Below are positions 1-6,212 of a DNA stretch of 16,231 bases, piece by piece. The position numbers and the translations under genes are program-made. The notes under the pieces were generated by a model. The model saw nothing but the letters and a program-made list of their open reading frames with translations. It was not told the origin of the DNA and searched no databases. Within the stretch, counting starts at the first letter, position 1, and the number at the start of each line of letters is the position of its first letter. The DNA is from JBCDCP01 sp039181495 (GTDB lineage: Bacteria > Pseudomonadota > Alphaproteobacteria > Rhizobiales > Tepidamorphaceae): the NCBI GenBank assembly GCA_039181495.1, contig JBCDCP010000070.1:1-16231 (forward strand), written 5' to 3'.

Positions 1-1
1 G

Positions 2-343
2 CCGAAAGTTTTCGATAAGCTGCATTACGATTGCGCAGCCGACCGGAGGATTGCCAGCCACACCGATAAGCTGAAGAAGACAGGCCGCAACCAGCTCGTG
101 ATCTGCGGCATCGAATCCCATGTCTGCGTATTGCAGAGCGCGCTGGGGTTTCGCGCCCGCGGCTATGACGTGGCAGCGGTGGTGGATGCCATGGCATCCC
201 GCAAGGCATTCTCGAAGGAAACGGCGATCGCGCGCATGGCCATGGCCGGCATCAGCATTGTGACCATGGAAATGGTGGTCTTTGAATGGCTGGAAAAGGC
301 CGGCACGGGAGTCTTCCGGGACGGCCTCAAGCTGATCAAATGA
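2..343 (+). CDS. Isochorismatase-family cysteine hydrolase, 3' part (ISOC/YcaC-like)
   Basis: The gene enters from the left edge; codons are open from base 2, and the GTG at 98 is only an internal valine. The 113 visible residues hold the nucleophile loop GIESHVCV, with the cysteine codon at 125-127, and a plausible catalytic lysine in VFDKLHYD near the left edge. The following DAMASR segment and the C-terminal FRDGLKLIK ending resemble the isochorismatase-like hydrolases related to eukaryotic ISOC1/ISOC2. The family is usually about 180-200 residues, so roughly the first 70-80 residues, including the catalytic aspartate, are missing because of the window edge rather than a true truncation. 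Substrate is unknown; nicotinamidase or isochorismatase activity cannot be told apart here. The stop lies 3 bases from the convergent neighbour's stop. Confidence 0.9.
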   Translation, partial: PKVFDKLHYDCAADRRIASHTDKLKKTGRNQLVICGIESHVCVLQSALGFRARGYDVAAVVDAMASRKAFSKETAIARMAMAGISIVTMEMVVFEWLEKAGTGVFRDGLKLIK

Positions 344-346
344 GGG

Positions 347-1105
347 TCAGCGCCGATGCGGGATGTGCGTGATGTTGAGCGCTGCCAGGTCGTCCGCGTT
401 GAGATTGTCCATACGATGCGAGGGGGTTGCGGCCGCTTGGTCGACCAAACGCTGGCTCATGCCCATCAGATCGAGATGATCCCGCACGGCCGCCAGCAGG
501 ATCTGACGGAGCGGCGAGCCTTGCGCAATCTCCCGTTGCCGGTGCCTGGTATTCGTTCCCTGGATCGATCCCACCGACATGTCATGGACGGCAAGCCCGT
601 TGCGCTGGGCGGCGCGAGCCACACCGCCGGCAAAAGCAAGTGTGCAGGCCGATTGGCATGGGCGGCTGCTCAACGCTTCGGTCTGAAACCCCGCCCTTCG
701 GATCGCCTTGCCAAGATGAAGCGCGGCAATCAGGTCGCCACCGGGAGAATGGAGCCGCAGAACAGCCTTTGCCGGATCACCGCCCCAGCGTTTGACGAAG
801 GCGCGCAACTGCGCGTCCGTGCCTGATGTAATGACCCCCTGCCCAACGACGACCGTACACCCGACGCAATGCGGAGACTTCGCCTCAAGCCCGGAACGGG
901 TCGCAAACCGCATGGGATAGGCGTGATCGTTAAGGGCTGTCTGGGCCCGTGCGACCGGCTGGCCCAATCCAGCAGCAATCGGCAGCATAACCGCACATGT
1001 GGCCACAAACCGTGCCACGACTTTCGGCCATGCTGGCACAGTTCTGGCCAACGCGTGCCAGGCTGAAACACATTTGAGCGTCAAAGAGCGGATTGCGGTT
1101 ATCAT
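347..1105 (-). CDS. Secreted ClpP/crotonase-fold protein (COG3904-like)
   Basis: This 252-residue protein has a long basic N-terminal region and a hydrophobic stretch (about residues 34-50) ending in VARAQ, which looks like a signal peptide, so it is probably periplasmic. The core matches the ClpP-like fold of predicted periplasmic proteins (COG3904). LHSPGG (119-123) resembles the oxyanion-hole strand. Ser152 in CQSAC, before LAFAGG, sits where ClpP has its nucleophile, and His174 in LAVHD lies 22 residues later, where the catalytic histidine is expected. No clear third acid was found. Two cysteines flank the serine. Function and substrate are unknown. The reading frame stays open to 1438 upstream, but that part is rich in Cys/His and crosses into gcdH, so the ATG at 1105 was chosen. 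No strong ribosome binding site is visible, and a start nearer the hydrophobic segment is possible. Confidence 0.8.
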   Translation of the reverse strand: MITAIRSLTLKCVSAWHALARTVPAWPKVVARFVATCAVMLPIAAGLGQPVARAQTALNDHAYPMRFATRSGLEAKSPHCVGCTVVVGQGVITSGTDAQLRAFVKRWGGDPAKAVLRLHSPGGDLIAALHLGKAIRRAGFQTEALSSRPCQSACTLAFAGGVARAAQRNGLAVHDMSVGSIQGTNTRHRQREIAQGSPLRQILLAAVRDHLDLMGMSQRLVDQAAATPSHRMDNLNADDLAALNITHIPHRR

Positions 1106-1261
1106 GACCGCAACGCCGCAACACGCATGCCAGGCATTGCAGCAATGCGTTGCACCATGCGGCGCAGCCTTGTGGCACCCCGCCGGGTTACGGCATACAA
1201 TCAGGCACTCATCGCGCTGCCGCACAGAAGCAGGCAGCGTCCAAACAGGCGAGGACGCGTC
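1106..1261. other. Divergent intergenic region upstream of gcdH
   Basis: This 156-base stretch separates the divergent starts of the secreted ClpP-like gene and gcdH. It must hold both promoters. A TACAAT hexamer at 1196-1201 is a possible -10 box for gcdH, but the nearest TTGTGG (1170-1175) is 20 bases away, too far for a good sigma-70 match. A perfect 7+1+7 palindrome lies at 1134-1148. No RNA gene was seen. Confidence 0.6.
1134..1148. repeat. 15-base palindrome, possible operator
   Basis: GCATTGC and GCAATGC form a perfect inverted repeat around a single central A. It lies 28 bases upstream of the ClpP-like start and 113 bases upstream of the gcdH start. Its position between divergent genes suggests a regulator site, but no regulator gene is in view and the role is inferred. 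Confidence 0.35.
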
Positions 1262-2494
1262 ATGAACGTGATGCCGAGACCAGCAAGCACGACCGAGCAG
1301 CACAAACCCGCAGTGGGCGGGAAGTTTCAGTGGGACGATCCGTTTCTGCTGGCCGAGCAACTGACCGAAGACGAGCGCATGATTGAGGACGCTGCCCGCG
1401 CCTTCATGCAGGACAAGCTGCTGCCACGCGTCAATCACGCCTATCTCAACGAAACCACCGACCCGGACGTGCTGCGCGAGATGGGCGAACAGGGCCTGTT
1501 GGGCGTGACGCTGCCGGAAAGCTATGGCTGCGCCGGTGCCGGCTACGTGTCCTACGGTCTGGTCGCGCGCGAAGTCGAACGGGTCGACTCGGGCTATCGC
1601 TCGATGATGAGCGTTCAGTCCTCACTGGTGATGCACCCGATCAATGCCTATGGCAGCGAAGACCAGCGCCAGAAGTACCTGCCCAAGCTGGCAACGGGTG
1701 AATGGATCGGCTGCTTTGGGCTGACCGAGCCGGATGCGGGATCCGACCCCGCCGGAATGAAGACCCGCGCCGAGAAGACGTCTGCTGTCTATCGGATCTC
1801 GGGCGCGATGATGTGGATCACCACTTCGCCCTTCGCCGACGTGTTTGTGGTCTGGGCGAAGTCGGATGCCCATGACGGCGTGATCCGCGGATTTGTGCTC
1901 GAAAAGGGCATGAAGGGCCTGTCGGCGCCTAAGATCGAGGGCAAACTGTCACTCCGCGCGTCCGTCACGGGCGAAATCGTCATGGAGGGCGTGGAGGTCT
2001 CCGAAGACGCGCTTCTGCCCAATGTGTCCGGGCTTAAGGGACCGTTTGGTTGCCTCAACTCGGCCCGCTACGGCATTGCCTGGGGCACCATGGGAGCGGC
2101 CGAGGATTGCTGGCTCCGCGCCCGCCAATATGGCCTTGACCGGGTCCAGTTCGGCCGTCCGCTGGCGCAGACCCAGTTGCACCAGCGAAAGCTGGCGGAC
2201 ATGCAGACCGAGATCGCGCTCGGGCTGCAGGGTGCGTTGCGGCTCGGACGGTTGATGGATGAAGGCCGCGCCGCACCGGAGATGATCTCGCTGATGAAGC
2301 GCAACAATTGCGGCAAGGCTCTCGACATTGCGCGCGCTGCCCGTGACATGCATGGCGGCAACGGCATTCAGGCCGAGTACCATGTCATGCGCCACGCCCA
2401 GAACCTTGAAACGGTGAACACATATGAGGGTACGCATGATGTCCATGCGCTCATCCTCGGCCGTGCACAGACGGGGCTGCAGGCGTTTTTCTGA
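1262..2494 (+). CDS. gcdH: Glutaryl-CoA dehydrogenase
   Basis: This 410-residue FAD flavoprotein oxidises and decarboxylates glutaryl-CoA to crotonyl-CoA in lysine and tryptophan breakdown. The match to the glutaryl-CoA branch of acyl-CoA dehydrogenases is close over the whole length. It has GYRSMMSVQSSLVMHPI (111-127), including the substrate-binding arginine Arg113; the FAD-loop GCFGLTEPDAGSDP (150-163); SARYGIAWG; and the active-site Glu389 in YEGTHDVHALILGRAQTG near the C-terminus. The length is normal for a bacterial enzyme without a transit peptide. The start at 1262 is supported by GAGGA at 1251-1255, 6 bases upstream; an ATG three codons on (1271) is less likely. Electrons should pass to electron-transfer flavoprotein, encoded elsewhere. 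The small membrane-protein gene begins 13 bases downstream and may be co-transcribed. Confidence 0.97.
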   Translation: MNVMPRPASTTEQHKPAVGGKFQWDDPFLLAEQLTEDERMIEDAARAFMQDKLLPRVNHAYLNETTDPDVLREMGEQGLLGVTLPESYGCAGAGYVSYGLVAREVERVDSGYRSMMSVQSSLVMHPINAYGSEDQRQKYLPKLATGEWIGCFGLTEPDAGSDPAGMKTRAEKTSAVYRISGAMMWITTSPFADVFVVWAKSDAHDGVIRGFVLEKGMKGLSAPKIEGKLSLRASVTGEIVMEGVEVSEDALLPNVSGLKGPFGCLNSARYGIAWGTMGAAEDCWLRARQYGLDRVQFGRPLAQTQLHQRKLADMQTEIALGLQGALRLGRLMDEGRAAPEMISLMKRNNCGKALDIARAARDMHGGNGIQAEYHVMRHAQNLETVNTYEGTHDVHALILGRAQTGLQAFF

Positions 2495-2507
2495 TCGGCT
2501 GCGGACA

Positions 2508-2903
2508 ATGCGGTCCGTTGCGGCGGGACTTACTTACGGTATCGGGGCGTTCGGAATCGGGTTTCTGTTCGGAGCGCTGCGCGAGTTCGTGCTGATCCCA
2601 CAGCTCGGTCAACGCACGGGCCATCTCGCCGAGTTCCACCTTGTCATCGGTGGCGTTGTCGCGCTGGGGCTATGGCTCGGCCTGCGGCTTGCTGCACCGC
2701 GCAGCCGCATGCGCCTGCTCGCAACCGGCCTATTGGGGGTTGCACTGCTCGTCTTCGTCGAGAGCAGCTTTGCCGTCGGCGTGTTGGGACTGAGCTGGGG
2801 CGACTATCTTGCGGCCTATGACCTCACGAAGGGTGCCCTGTTTCCGATTGGGCTTGCCTTGATGACCATAGCACCTCTGCTGTCGCGGTTTATTCGCCAC
2901 TGA
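2508..2903 (+). CDS. Small four-helix membrane protein, unknown function
   Basis: This 131-residue protein is almost entirely hydrophobic, with about four predicted membrane segments: residues 3-22 (GIGAFGIGFLFG), about 41-60 (VIGGVVALGLWLGL), about 66-85 (LLATGLLGVALLVFVESSF) and about 105-125. Short charged loops include REF and RSR. I do not recognise a named family and no catalytic motif is visible. The ATG at 2508 follows the gcdH stop by 13 bases, so translation may depend partly on readthrough of ribosomes from gcdH; only a weak GCGGA precedes it. A longer reading frame from 2424 lies inside gcdH and was not chosen. The last 14 bases overlap the end of meaB on the other strand. Confidence 0.75.
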   Translation: MRSVAAGLTYGIGAFGIGFLFGALREFVLIPQLGQRTGHLAEFHLVIGGVVALGLWLGLRLAAPRSRMRLLATGLLGVALLVFVESSFAVGVLGLSWGDYLAAYDLTKGALFPIGLALMTIAPLLSRFIRH

Positions 2904-3909
2904 ACGCCGATAGCAGTTGTTCCGCGGCAAGGCTTGCGGCCAGCTCTCCTTCTCGCACGCGGTCTTCCATCTCGCGCAACCGGGCTTTTGAGTCCTTGCT
3001 GCCGGACAATCTCAACCGGAAACCGTCCTCGACCATGGACCACATCCAGCGAACCTGTTGATCGGCGCGGCGACGATCGAAATTGCTGTTTGCCTGCATC
3101 AACTCACGATGACGGGACACCTCTGCCCAGACATCTTTCAAACCCTCATTGTGCAGGCCCGACATCGTCATCACCGGCGGGAACCAGCCCGCATCACGCG
3201 GCGCCATGATTTTCAGTGCTGCGAGATAGTCGGCCTTGGCACGATCGGCGAGCCGCTTGCCCTCACCGTCAGCCTTGTTGATGGCAATGATATCGGCAAT
3301 CTCGAGAATGCCCTTCTTGATGCCCTGCAGGTCATCACCGGCACCGGGCAGCATCAGAACAAGAAAGGTGTCGACCATGTCCGCAACAGTCGTCTCGGAC
3401 TGGCCAGTTCCGACCGTCTCAACGATCACCGCATCGAAGCCGGCTGCTTCGCACAGCAACATCGTTTCCCGCGTGCGCGCAGCCACCCCTCCTAGGGTGC
3501 CGGCAGATGGTGATGGCCGGACATAGGCGCGATCATCGAGCGAAAGCCGCGCCATGCGGGTTTTATCGCCGAGAATTGAACCGCCATGGCGGCTCGACGA
3601 CGGGTCGACAGCCAACACCGCCACGCGATGCCCAGCCTCGACGAGGTTCATGCCAAGCTGATCGATGGTGGTCGATTTGCCGACACCCGGGACACCACTG
3701 ATCCCAAGCCTGATGGCTTTTCCCGTGCGCGGCAGAAGCCGCTGGATCAACTCCGACGCAAGCCGCCGGTGCTCCGGCTTGGTTGATTCAATCAGCGTGA
3801 TGGCACGCGCCAGGCTGGCGCGATCAGCCTTGACCACGCCTGCGGCCAACTGGTCGAGATCGAAGCGTTGCGGGGCGAGTTCGGGTTGCTTCGACACCGC
3901 AGTGATCAC
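2890..3909 (-). CDS. meaB: Methylmalonyl-CoA mutase-associated GTPase MeaB
   Basis: This 339-residue G3E-family P-loop GTPase acts as the chaperone of adenosylcobalamin-dependent methylmalonyl-CoA mutase. It gates delivery of cofactor and protects or reactivates the enzyme. Visible motifs are Walker A GVPGVGKST (72-80), VDPSSSRHGGSILGDKTRM (101-119), the switch-like ETVGTGQSE (164-172) and the base-specificity motif NKAD (211-214). A C-terminal helical arm (about 280-339) fits the family dimerisation region. The start is a GTG at 3907-3909 that overlaps the stop of the upstream lipoprotein gene as GTGA. No strong ribosome binding site precedes it, so translation is probably coupled. Its client enzyme is encoded at 6213-10289, separated by three unrelated genes. 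Confidence 0.96.
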   Translation of the reverse strand: MITAVSKQPELAPQRFDLDQLAAGVVKADRASLARAITLIESTKPEHRRLASELIQRLLPRTGKAIRLGISGVPGVGKSTTIDQLGMNLVEAGHRVAVLAVDPSSSRHGGSILGDKTRMARLSLDDRAYVRPSPSAGTLGGVAARTRETMLLCEAAGFDAVIVETVGTGQSETTVADMVDTFLVLMLPGAGDDLQGIKKGILEIADIIAINKADGEGKRLADRAKADYLAALKIMAPRDAGWFPPVMTMSGLHNEGLKDVWAEVSRHRELMQANSNFDRRRADQQVRWMWSMVEDGFRLRLSGSKDSKARLREMEDRVREGELAASLAAEQLLSAFSGE

Positions 3910-4514
3910 CCCGGAAGCCAGACAATGCGCTGCAACGAGGCCTGTTGCAGGACATTGCGTGGCGGCATGCGCACCTGTTCGGCCAGATCGGGCTGGCCGG
4001 GGTTAAACACCAGAAGCACATTGCTGGTGCCGGCGGCGGTGCAGATTGGCATGCCGCGCCACAAATTCTGGCCGACGCGGCAATTGGCCGGGTTCACCCT
4101 GAGCGCACCAAAGCGCATGCCGATGCGTTCGCCATTGGGGCCGGAAACGTCCGGACCGAGGCCATGAACGGCCTTGATGCGGGCATTGTCGGAGGTCGGT
4201 TCGATCGCGATTGTCTGGAGATCGTTGTGATAAACCGACAGAGCGTGAAAGGTCCGTTGGTCATCGGCGATGCGGGTCGTTTGCAGCCGCTTGCCCGGAT
4301 AGAGACGGCCGATTTCCGACTGGCTGAAACGGGTTTGCCCGGTAATCGGGCCTGCGTTGGACGCTCTGAGCACAAATGCCTCGGAGACGGGCGCCGAAGA
4401 AATCGCACCCGACCCCGGCGTGCCAGTGCCGCTCCCCGTGCAGGCGGCAAGCAGCAGCGAAACTGATGCTGCAAGCAAGAATCTGCAACGAGGGAGTCGG
4501 GATGGAAGCGTCAT
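3906..4514 (-). CDS. DUF1131-type lipoprotein
   Basis: This 202-residue protein starts with a lipoprotein signal peptide; the lipobox LLAAC places the acylated cysteine at residue 25. A Ser/Gly/Pro/Thr-rich linker follows (about 26-42). The rest has spaced features also found in the DUF1131 family (E. coli YfeY, an RpoE-regulated lipoprotein): a GERIGMRFGAL segment, two later cysteines about 15 residues apart, and a C-terminal MPP...L....LQRIVWLPG ending. The family assignment is from remembered pattern similarity and is moderately sure; the function of the family is not known. The residue after the lipidated Cys is Thr rather than Asp, which favours sorting to the outer membrane. The stop overlaps the meaB start by 4 bases, so the two are probably one transcript. 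Confidence 0.8.
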   Translation of the reverse strand: MTLPSRLPRCRFLLAASVSLLLAACTGSGTGTPGSGAISSAPVSEAFVLRASNAGPITGQTRFSQSEIGRLYPGKRLQTTRIADDQRTFHALSVYHNDLQTIAIEPTSDNARIKAVHGLGPDVSGPNGERIGMRFGALRVNPANCRVGQNLWRGMPICTAAGTSNVLLVFNPGQPDLAEQVRMPPRNVLQQASLQRIVWLPG

Positions 4515-4686
4515 AGCGTTGCCGCTCTAAGCAAGCCTGCCACAAGACGCAAGCCCTCATGCGGACGAGGTCGTCAGAGCCGAAAAACTCCACATCATAC
4601 TGGACGTCACGGTCCAGCGGCGACATGCTCATAGGCTGTTTTCGGGTATGGCGCGCATCAGACCGCGCCGAGAATTGGAGCCGCCG
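4515..4686. other. Divergent intergenic region between two envelope genes
   Basis: These 172 bases separate the DUF1131-type lipoprotein gene from a secreted protein gene. A 6-base inverted repeat lies at 4600-4617. No convincing -35/-10 pair was found on either strand. A minus-strand frame starting at 4632 runs into the lipoprotein gene but does not look like a real protein. Confidence 0.5.
4600..4617. repeat. Inverted repeat CTGGAC-6-GTCCAG
   Basis: CTGGAC (4600-4605) and GTCCAG (4612-4617) are exact reverse complements separated by GTCACG. The site is 85 bases from the lipoprotein start and 69 bases from the start of the rightward gene. It could be an operator or a short hairpin; a six-base stem can also arise by chance. 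Confidence 0.25.
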
Positions 4687-5259
4687 ATGTCGCGCTTATG
4701 TTCAGCAGTGATTTTTGTTGCCCTGACCGCATTACCGCCCGTTGCGATGGCGGAGCAGCTTCCGTTGCCGCAGACGGATTTCTCGGCACAGTGGGAGCTG
4801 CAGGGTGCGCCTGAGATCGATGGGCCATCGCGGCTGACCTATTCCGCCACGCTTGGGAAGATGCGCATCGATATGCAGAGCGAAGGTCAGCAGATGACCA
4901 TGGTGCGTGACCTCAATGGTGGTGAATCGACGATGTGGTCCTCGATGATGCCGGGCATGGCCATGCAAATGAACACCGGGGCAGATGCAATCCCCAACGG
5001 TCAATCGACCGGGCAGAGTGATACGGTGGGGGGCGAAGCCTGCACGGTATGGCAGGTCGAGGGATCTGATATCTGCATCACAGCCGATGGTATTCCGGTT
5101 CGCAGTGTCGGGGACGGTGTGACGGCCACCATGACCTCTATCGACCGGTCATCCCAGGATGCGGCTCTTTTCGAGCCGCCGGCAGGCGTGCAGGTCATGC
5201 CGTTGCCGCAAGGCATGCCCGGTATGGGGGGCATGCCAAATATGGCTTTGCCGTTCTGA
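4687..5259 (+). CDS. Periplasmic Met-rich protein, DUF4412/LolA-like pattern
   Basis: This 190-residue protein has a clear signal peptide with a likely cut after VAMA (residue 22). The mature part begins with a beta-strand-rich pattern (DFSAQWELQG, SRLTYSATLGKMRIDM, MTMVRDLNGGESTMW) and later a paired GGEACTVWQVEGSDICI followed by DGIPVRSV. This layout recalls DUF4412 or LolA-like periplasmic proteins, but the match is loose and the function unknown. Ten methionines fall within residues 59-95 and five more in the last 23 residues. The ATG at 4687 is chosen because TTGGAG (4675-4680) lies 6 bases upstream; the in-frame ATG at 4648 would add a stretch without such a site and bury the signal peptide. 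The gene stands alone and converges with the next lipoprotein gene 27 bases away. Confidence 0.8.
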   Translation: MSRLCSAVIFVALTALPPVAMAEQLPLPQTDFSAQWELQGAPEIDGPSRLTYSATLGKMRIDMQSEGQQMTMVRDLNGGESTMWSSMMPGMAMQMNTGADAIPNGQSTGQSDTVGGEACTVWQVEGSDICITADGIPVRSVGDGVTATMTSIDRSSQDAALFEPPAGVQVMPLPQGMPGMGGMPNMALPF

Positions 5260-5286
5260 TTCACACCGGATGCCGGCAGTGCATTT

Positions 5287-5820
5287 TCACTCGGCGCTGG
5301 GAATGATCCGGAAATCCGGTACTTCGTTCTCGGCGATCTCTATTGCTGCAGCTTCCAGGGTTTCCCGATCGCTGACGGTGCAGTTGAGGAAGTCGGACTC
5401 GATATCGTATTTCTGATCCAGGCCCAGGTCCTGGATCGAAAAACACTCCATCGACCAGCCAAGAATGGCGTCTCGACCGGGCCTCAGCAGAATGTAGCGA
5501 AAGTGCAATCCCCTGACCTCGTTAGCGGCGATGTAGTACCCGTCGCCAATGTCATGGATGCCAAACAAGAAAAAATCGCCGTTTTCGTCGCGTGCGACCC
5601 CGGCGAAATTGTCTGTCGCCTGAACAGTGATGCGGTCCTTCAGGGTGAATGAACCGCCCTGTTCTCTCGTCTGAACATCGTAGCGGCCGTCATCAATCTG
5701 AACAGACACCGGAGCGGCGCGATACAGATCGTCTTCGGAAACAAGGCACCCCGCCAGCAGCGGTGCTGCAATCAGCACGCCGAGCACTCTCACTGCAAAA
5801 TCGAAAGAACACGTCGCCAT
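5287..5820 (-). CDS. Lipoprotein of unknown function
   Basis: This 177-residue protein has a lipoprotein signal peptide with lipobox LLAGC, lipidated cysteine at residue 25. The mature part is acidic and rich in short beta-like segments (VSVQIDDGRYDVQT, FTLKDRITVQATDNFAGVARDENGDFFLFGI, GYYIAANEV), followed by ILGWSMECFSIQDL and a helical acidic tail. Two further cysteines, in MECFS and FLNCTV, could form a disulfide. I do not recognise the family. The ATG at 5820 has GAGGTG (complement of 5825-5830) just upstream. An in-frame start at 5940 would add 40 residues before the lipobox and is rejected. It appears to be a single-gene unit. Confidence 0.78.
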   Translation of the reverse strand: MATCSFDFAVRVLGVLIAAPLLAGCLVSEDDLYRAAPVSVQIDDGRYDVQTREQGGSFTLKDRITVQATDNFAGVARDENGDFFLFGIHDIGDGYYIAANEVRGLHFRYILLRPGRDAILGWSMECFSIQDLGLDQKYDIESDFLNCTVSDRETLEAAAIEIAENEVPDFRIIPSAE

Positions 5821-6000
5821 CCAACACCTCGCATGCTGCTCATCCGGACCCGTCAGACTTGAGCCAGCCCCGACTGCGACACCATGCCTCGCCTGCCAAA
5901 CGGGAGCAATTGCGCCGATGCAATGCGCGCCAAGCGGCAAAGGCTACGATCTCATTGGAATGGTTCTTAGGGGAGCAAACCACTGGACGGGAGTTGCGCC
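5821..6000. other. Divergent intergenic region with duplicated start-like motif
   Basis: The 180 bases between the leftward lipoprotein gene and the rightward small membrane protein contain no clear sigma-70 promoter. They do contain two near-identical ribosome-binding/start blocks: one at 5901-5920 leading to an ATG at 5918, the other at 5988-6003 leading to the real ATG at 6001. An 8-base self-complementary GCAATTGC lies at 5906-5913. Confidence 0.5.
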
Positions 6001-6210
6001 ATGCTCAACGCGCTTGTTTTCATCTTTGTCGCACCGGTCATCACGGGATTGTCGGTGCTTGCGATCGCCATTCGTGAGACGTCGGGGCCCTTGGGTGAGT
6101 CCGCGCAGATGATGATCATCGCAGCCGCCATCGGATTCGTGGCGTCGTTTCCAGTGACGATGTTCGTGACCAAACAGATCCGCAAAGCGACCGAGAAGAA
6201 GGCTGCCTGA
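6001..6210 (+). CDS. Small two-helix membrane protein
   Basis: This 69-residue protein has two hydrophobic helices: residues 3-24 (NALVFIFVAPVITGLSVLAIAI) and about 36-57 (MMIIAAAIGFVASFPVTMFV). They are joined by a short polar loop, and the protein ends in a lysine/arginine-rich tail (KQIRKATEKKAA). The second helix, with its AAAIG...PV pattern and basic tail, resembles short alphaproteobacterial proteins that are often labelled CTP synthetase in databases. That label cannot be right for a protein of this size. GGGAG at 5989-5993, 7 bases upstream, supports the start. By the positive-inside rule the C-terminus is probably cytoplasmic. The stop lies 2 bases from the end of the convergent scpA gene. 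Function unknown. Confidence 0.8.
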   Translation: MLNALVFIFVAPVITGLSVLAIAIRETSGPLGESAQMMIIAAAIGFVASFPVTMFVTKQIRKATEKKAA

Positions 6211-6212
6211 GG

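Noticed and set aside
427..826. Plus-strand frames inside the ClpP-like gene
   Set aside because: They are arginine- and proline-rich shadow frames of a GC-rich gene, with no domain or start support.
1127..1261. Upstream extension of gcdH
   Set aside because: It is arginine-rich and unlike any acyl-CoA dehydrogenase N-terminus. The GAGGA at 1251-1255 fits the ATG at 1262.
1106..1438. N-terminal extension of the minus-strand ClpP-like frame
   Set aside because: This part is rich in Cys, His and Trp, overlaps the gcdH gene and its leader, and would bury the signal peptide.
2484..2490. T-run at the end of gcdH as a terminator
   Set aside because: The T-run encodes the final Phe-Phe of GcdH, and no adequate GC-rich stem lies before it.
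4261..4632. Minus-strand 123-codon frame upstream of and overlapping the DUF1131-type gene
   Set aside because: Most of it is an out-of-frame shadow of the lipoprotein gene, and the unique first 38 codons show no recognisable domain or ribosome binding site.
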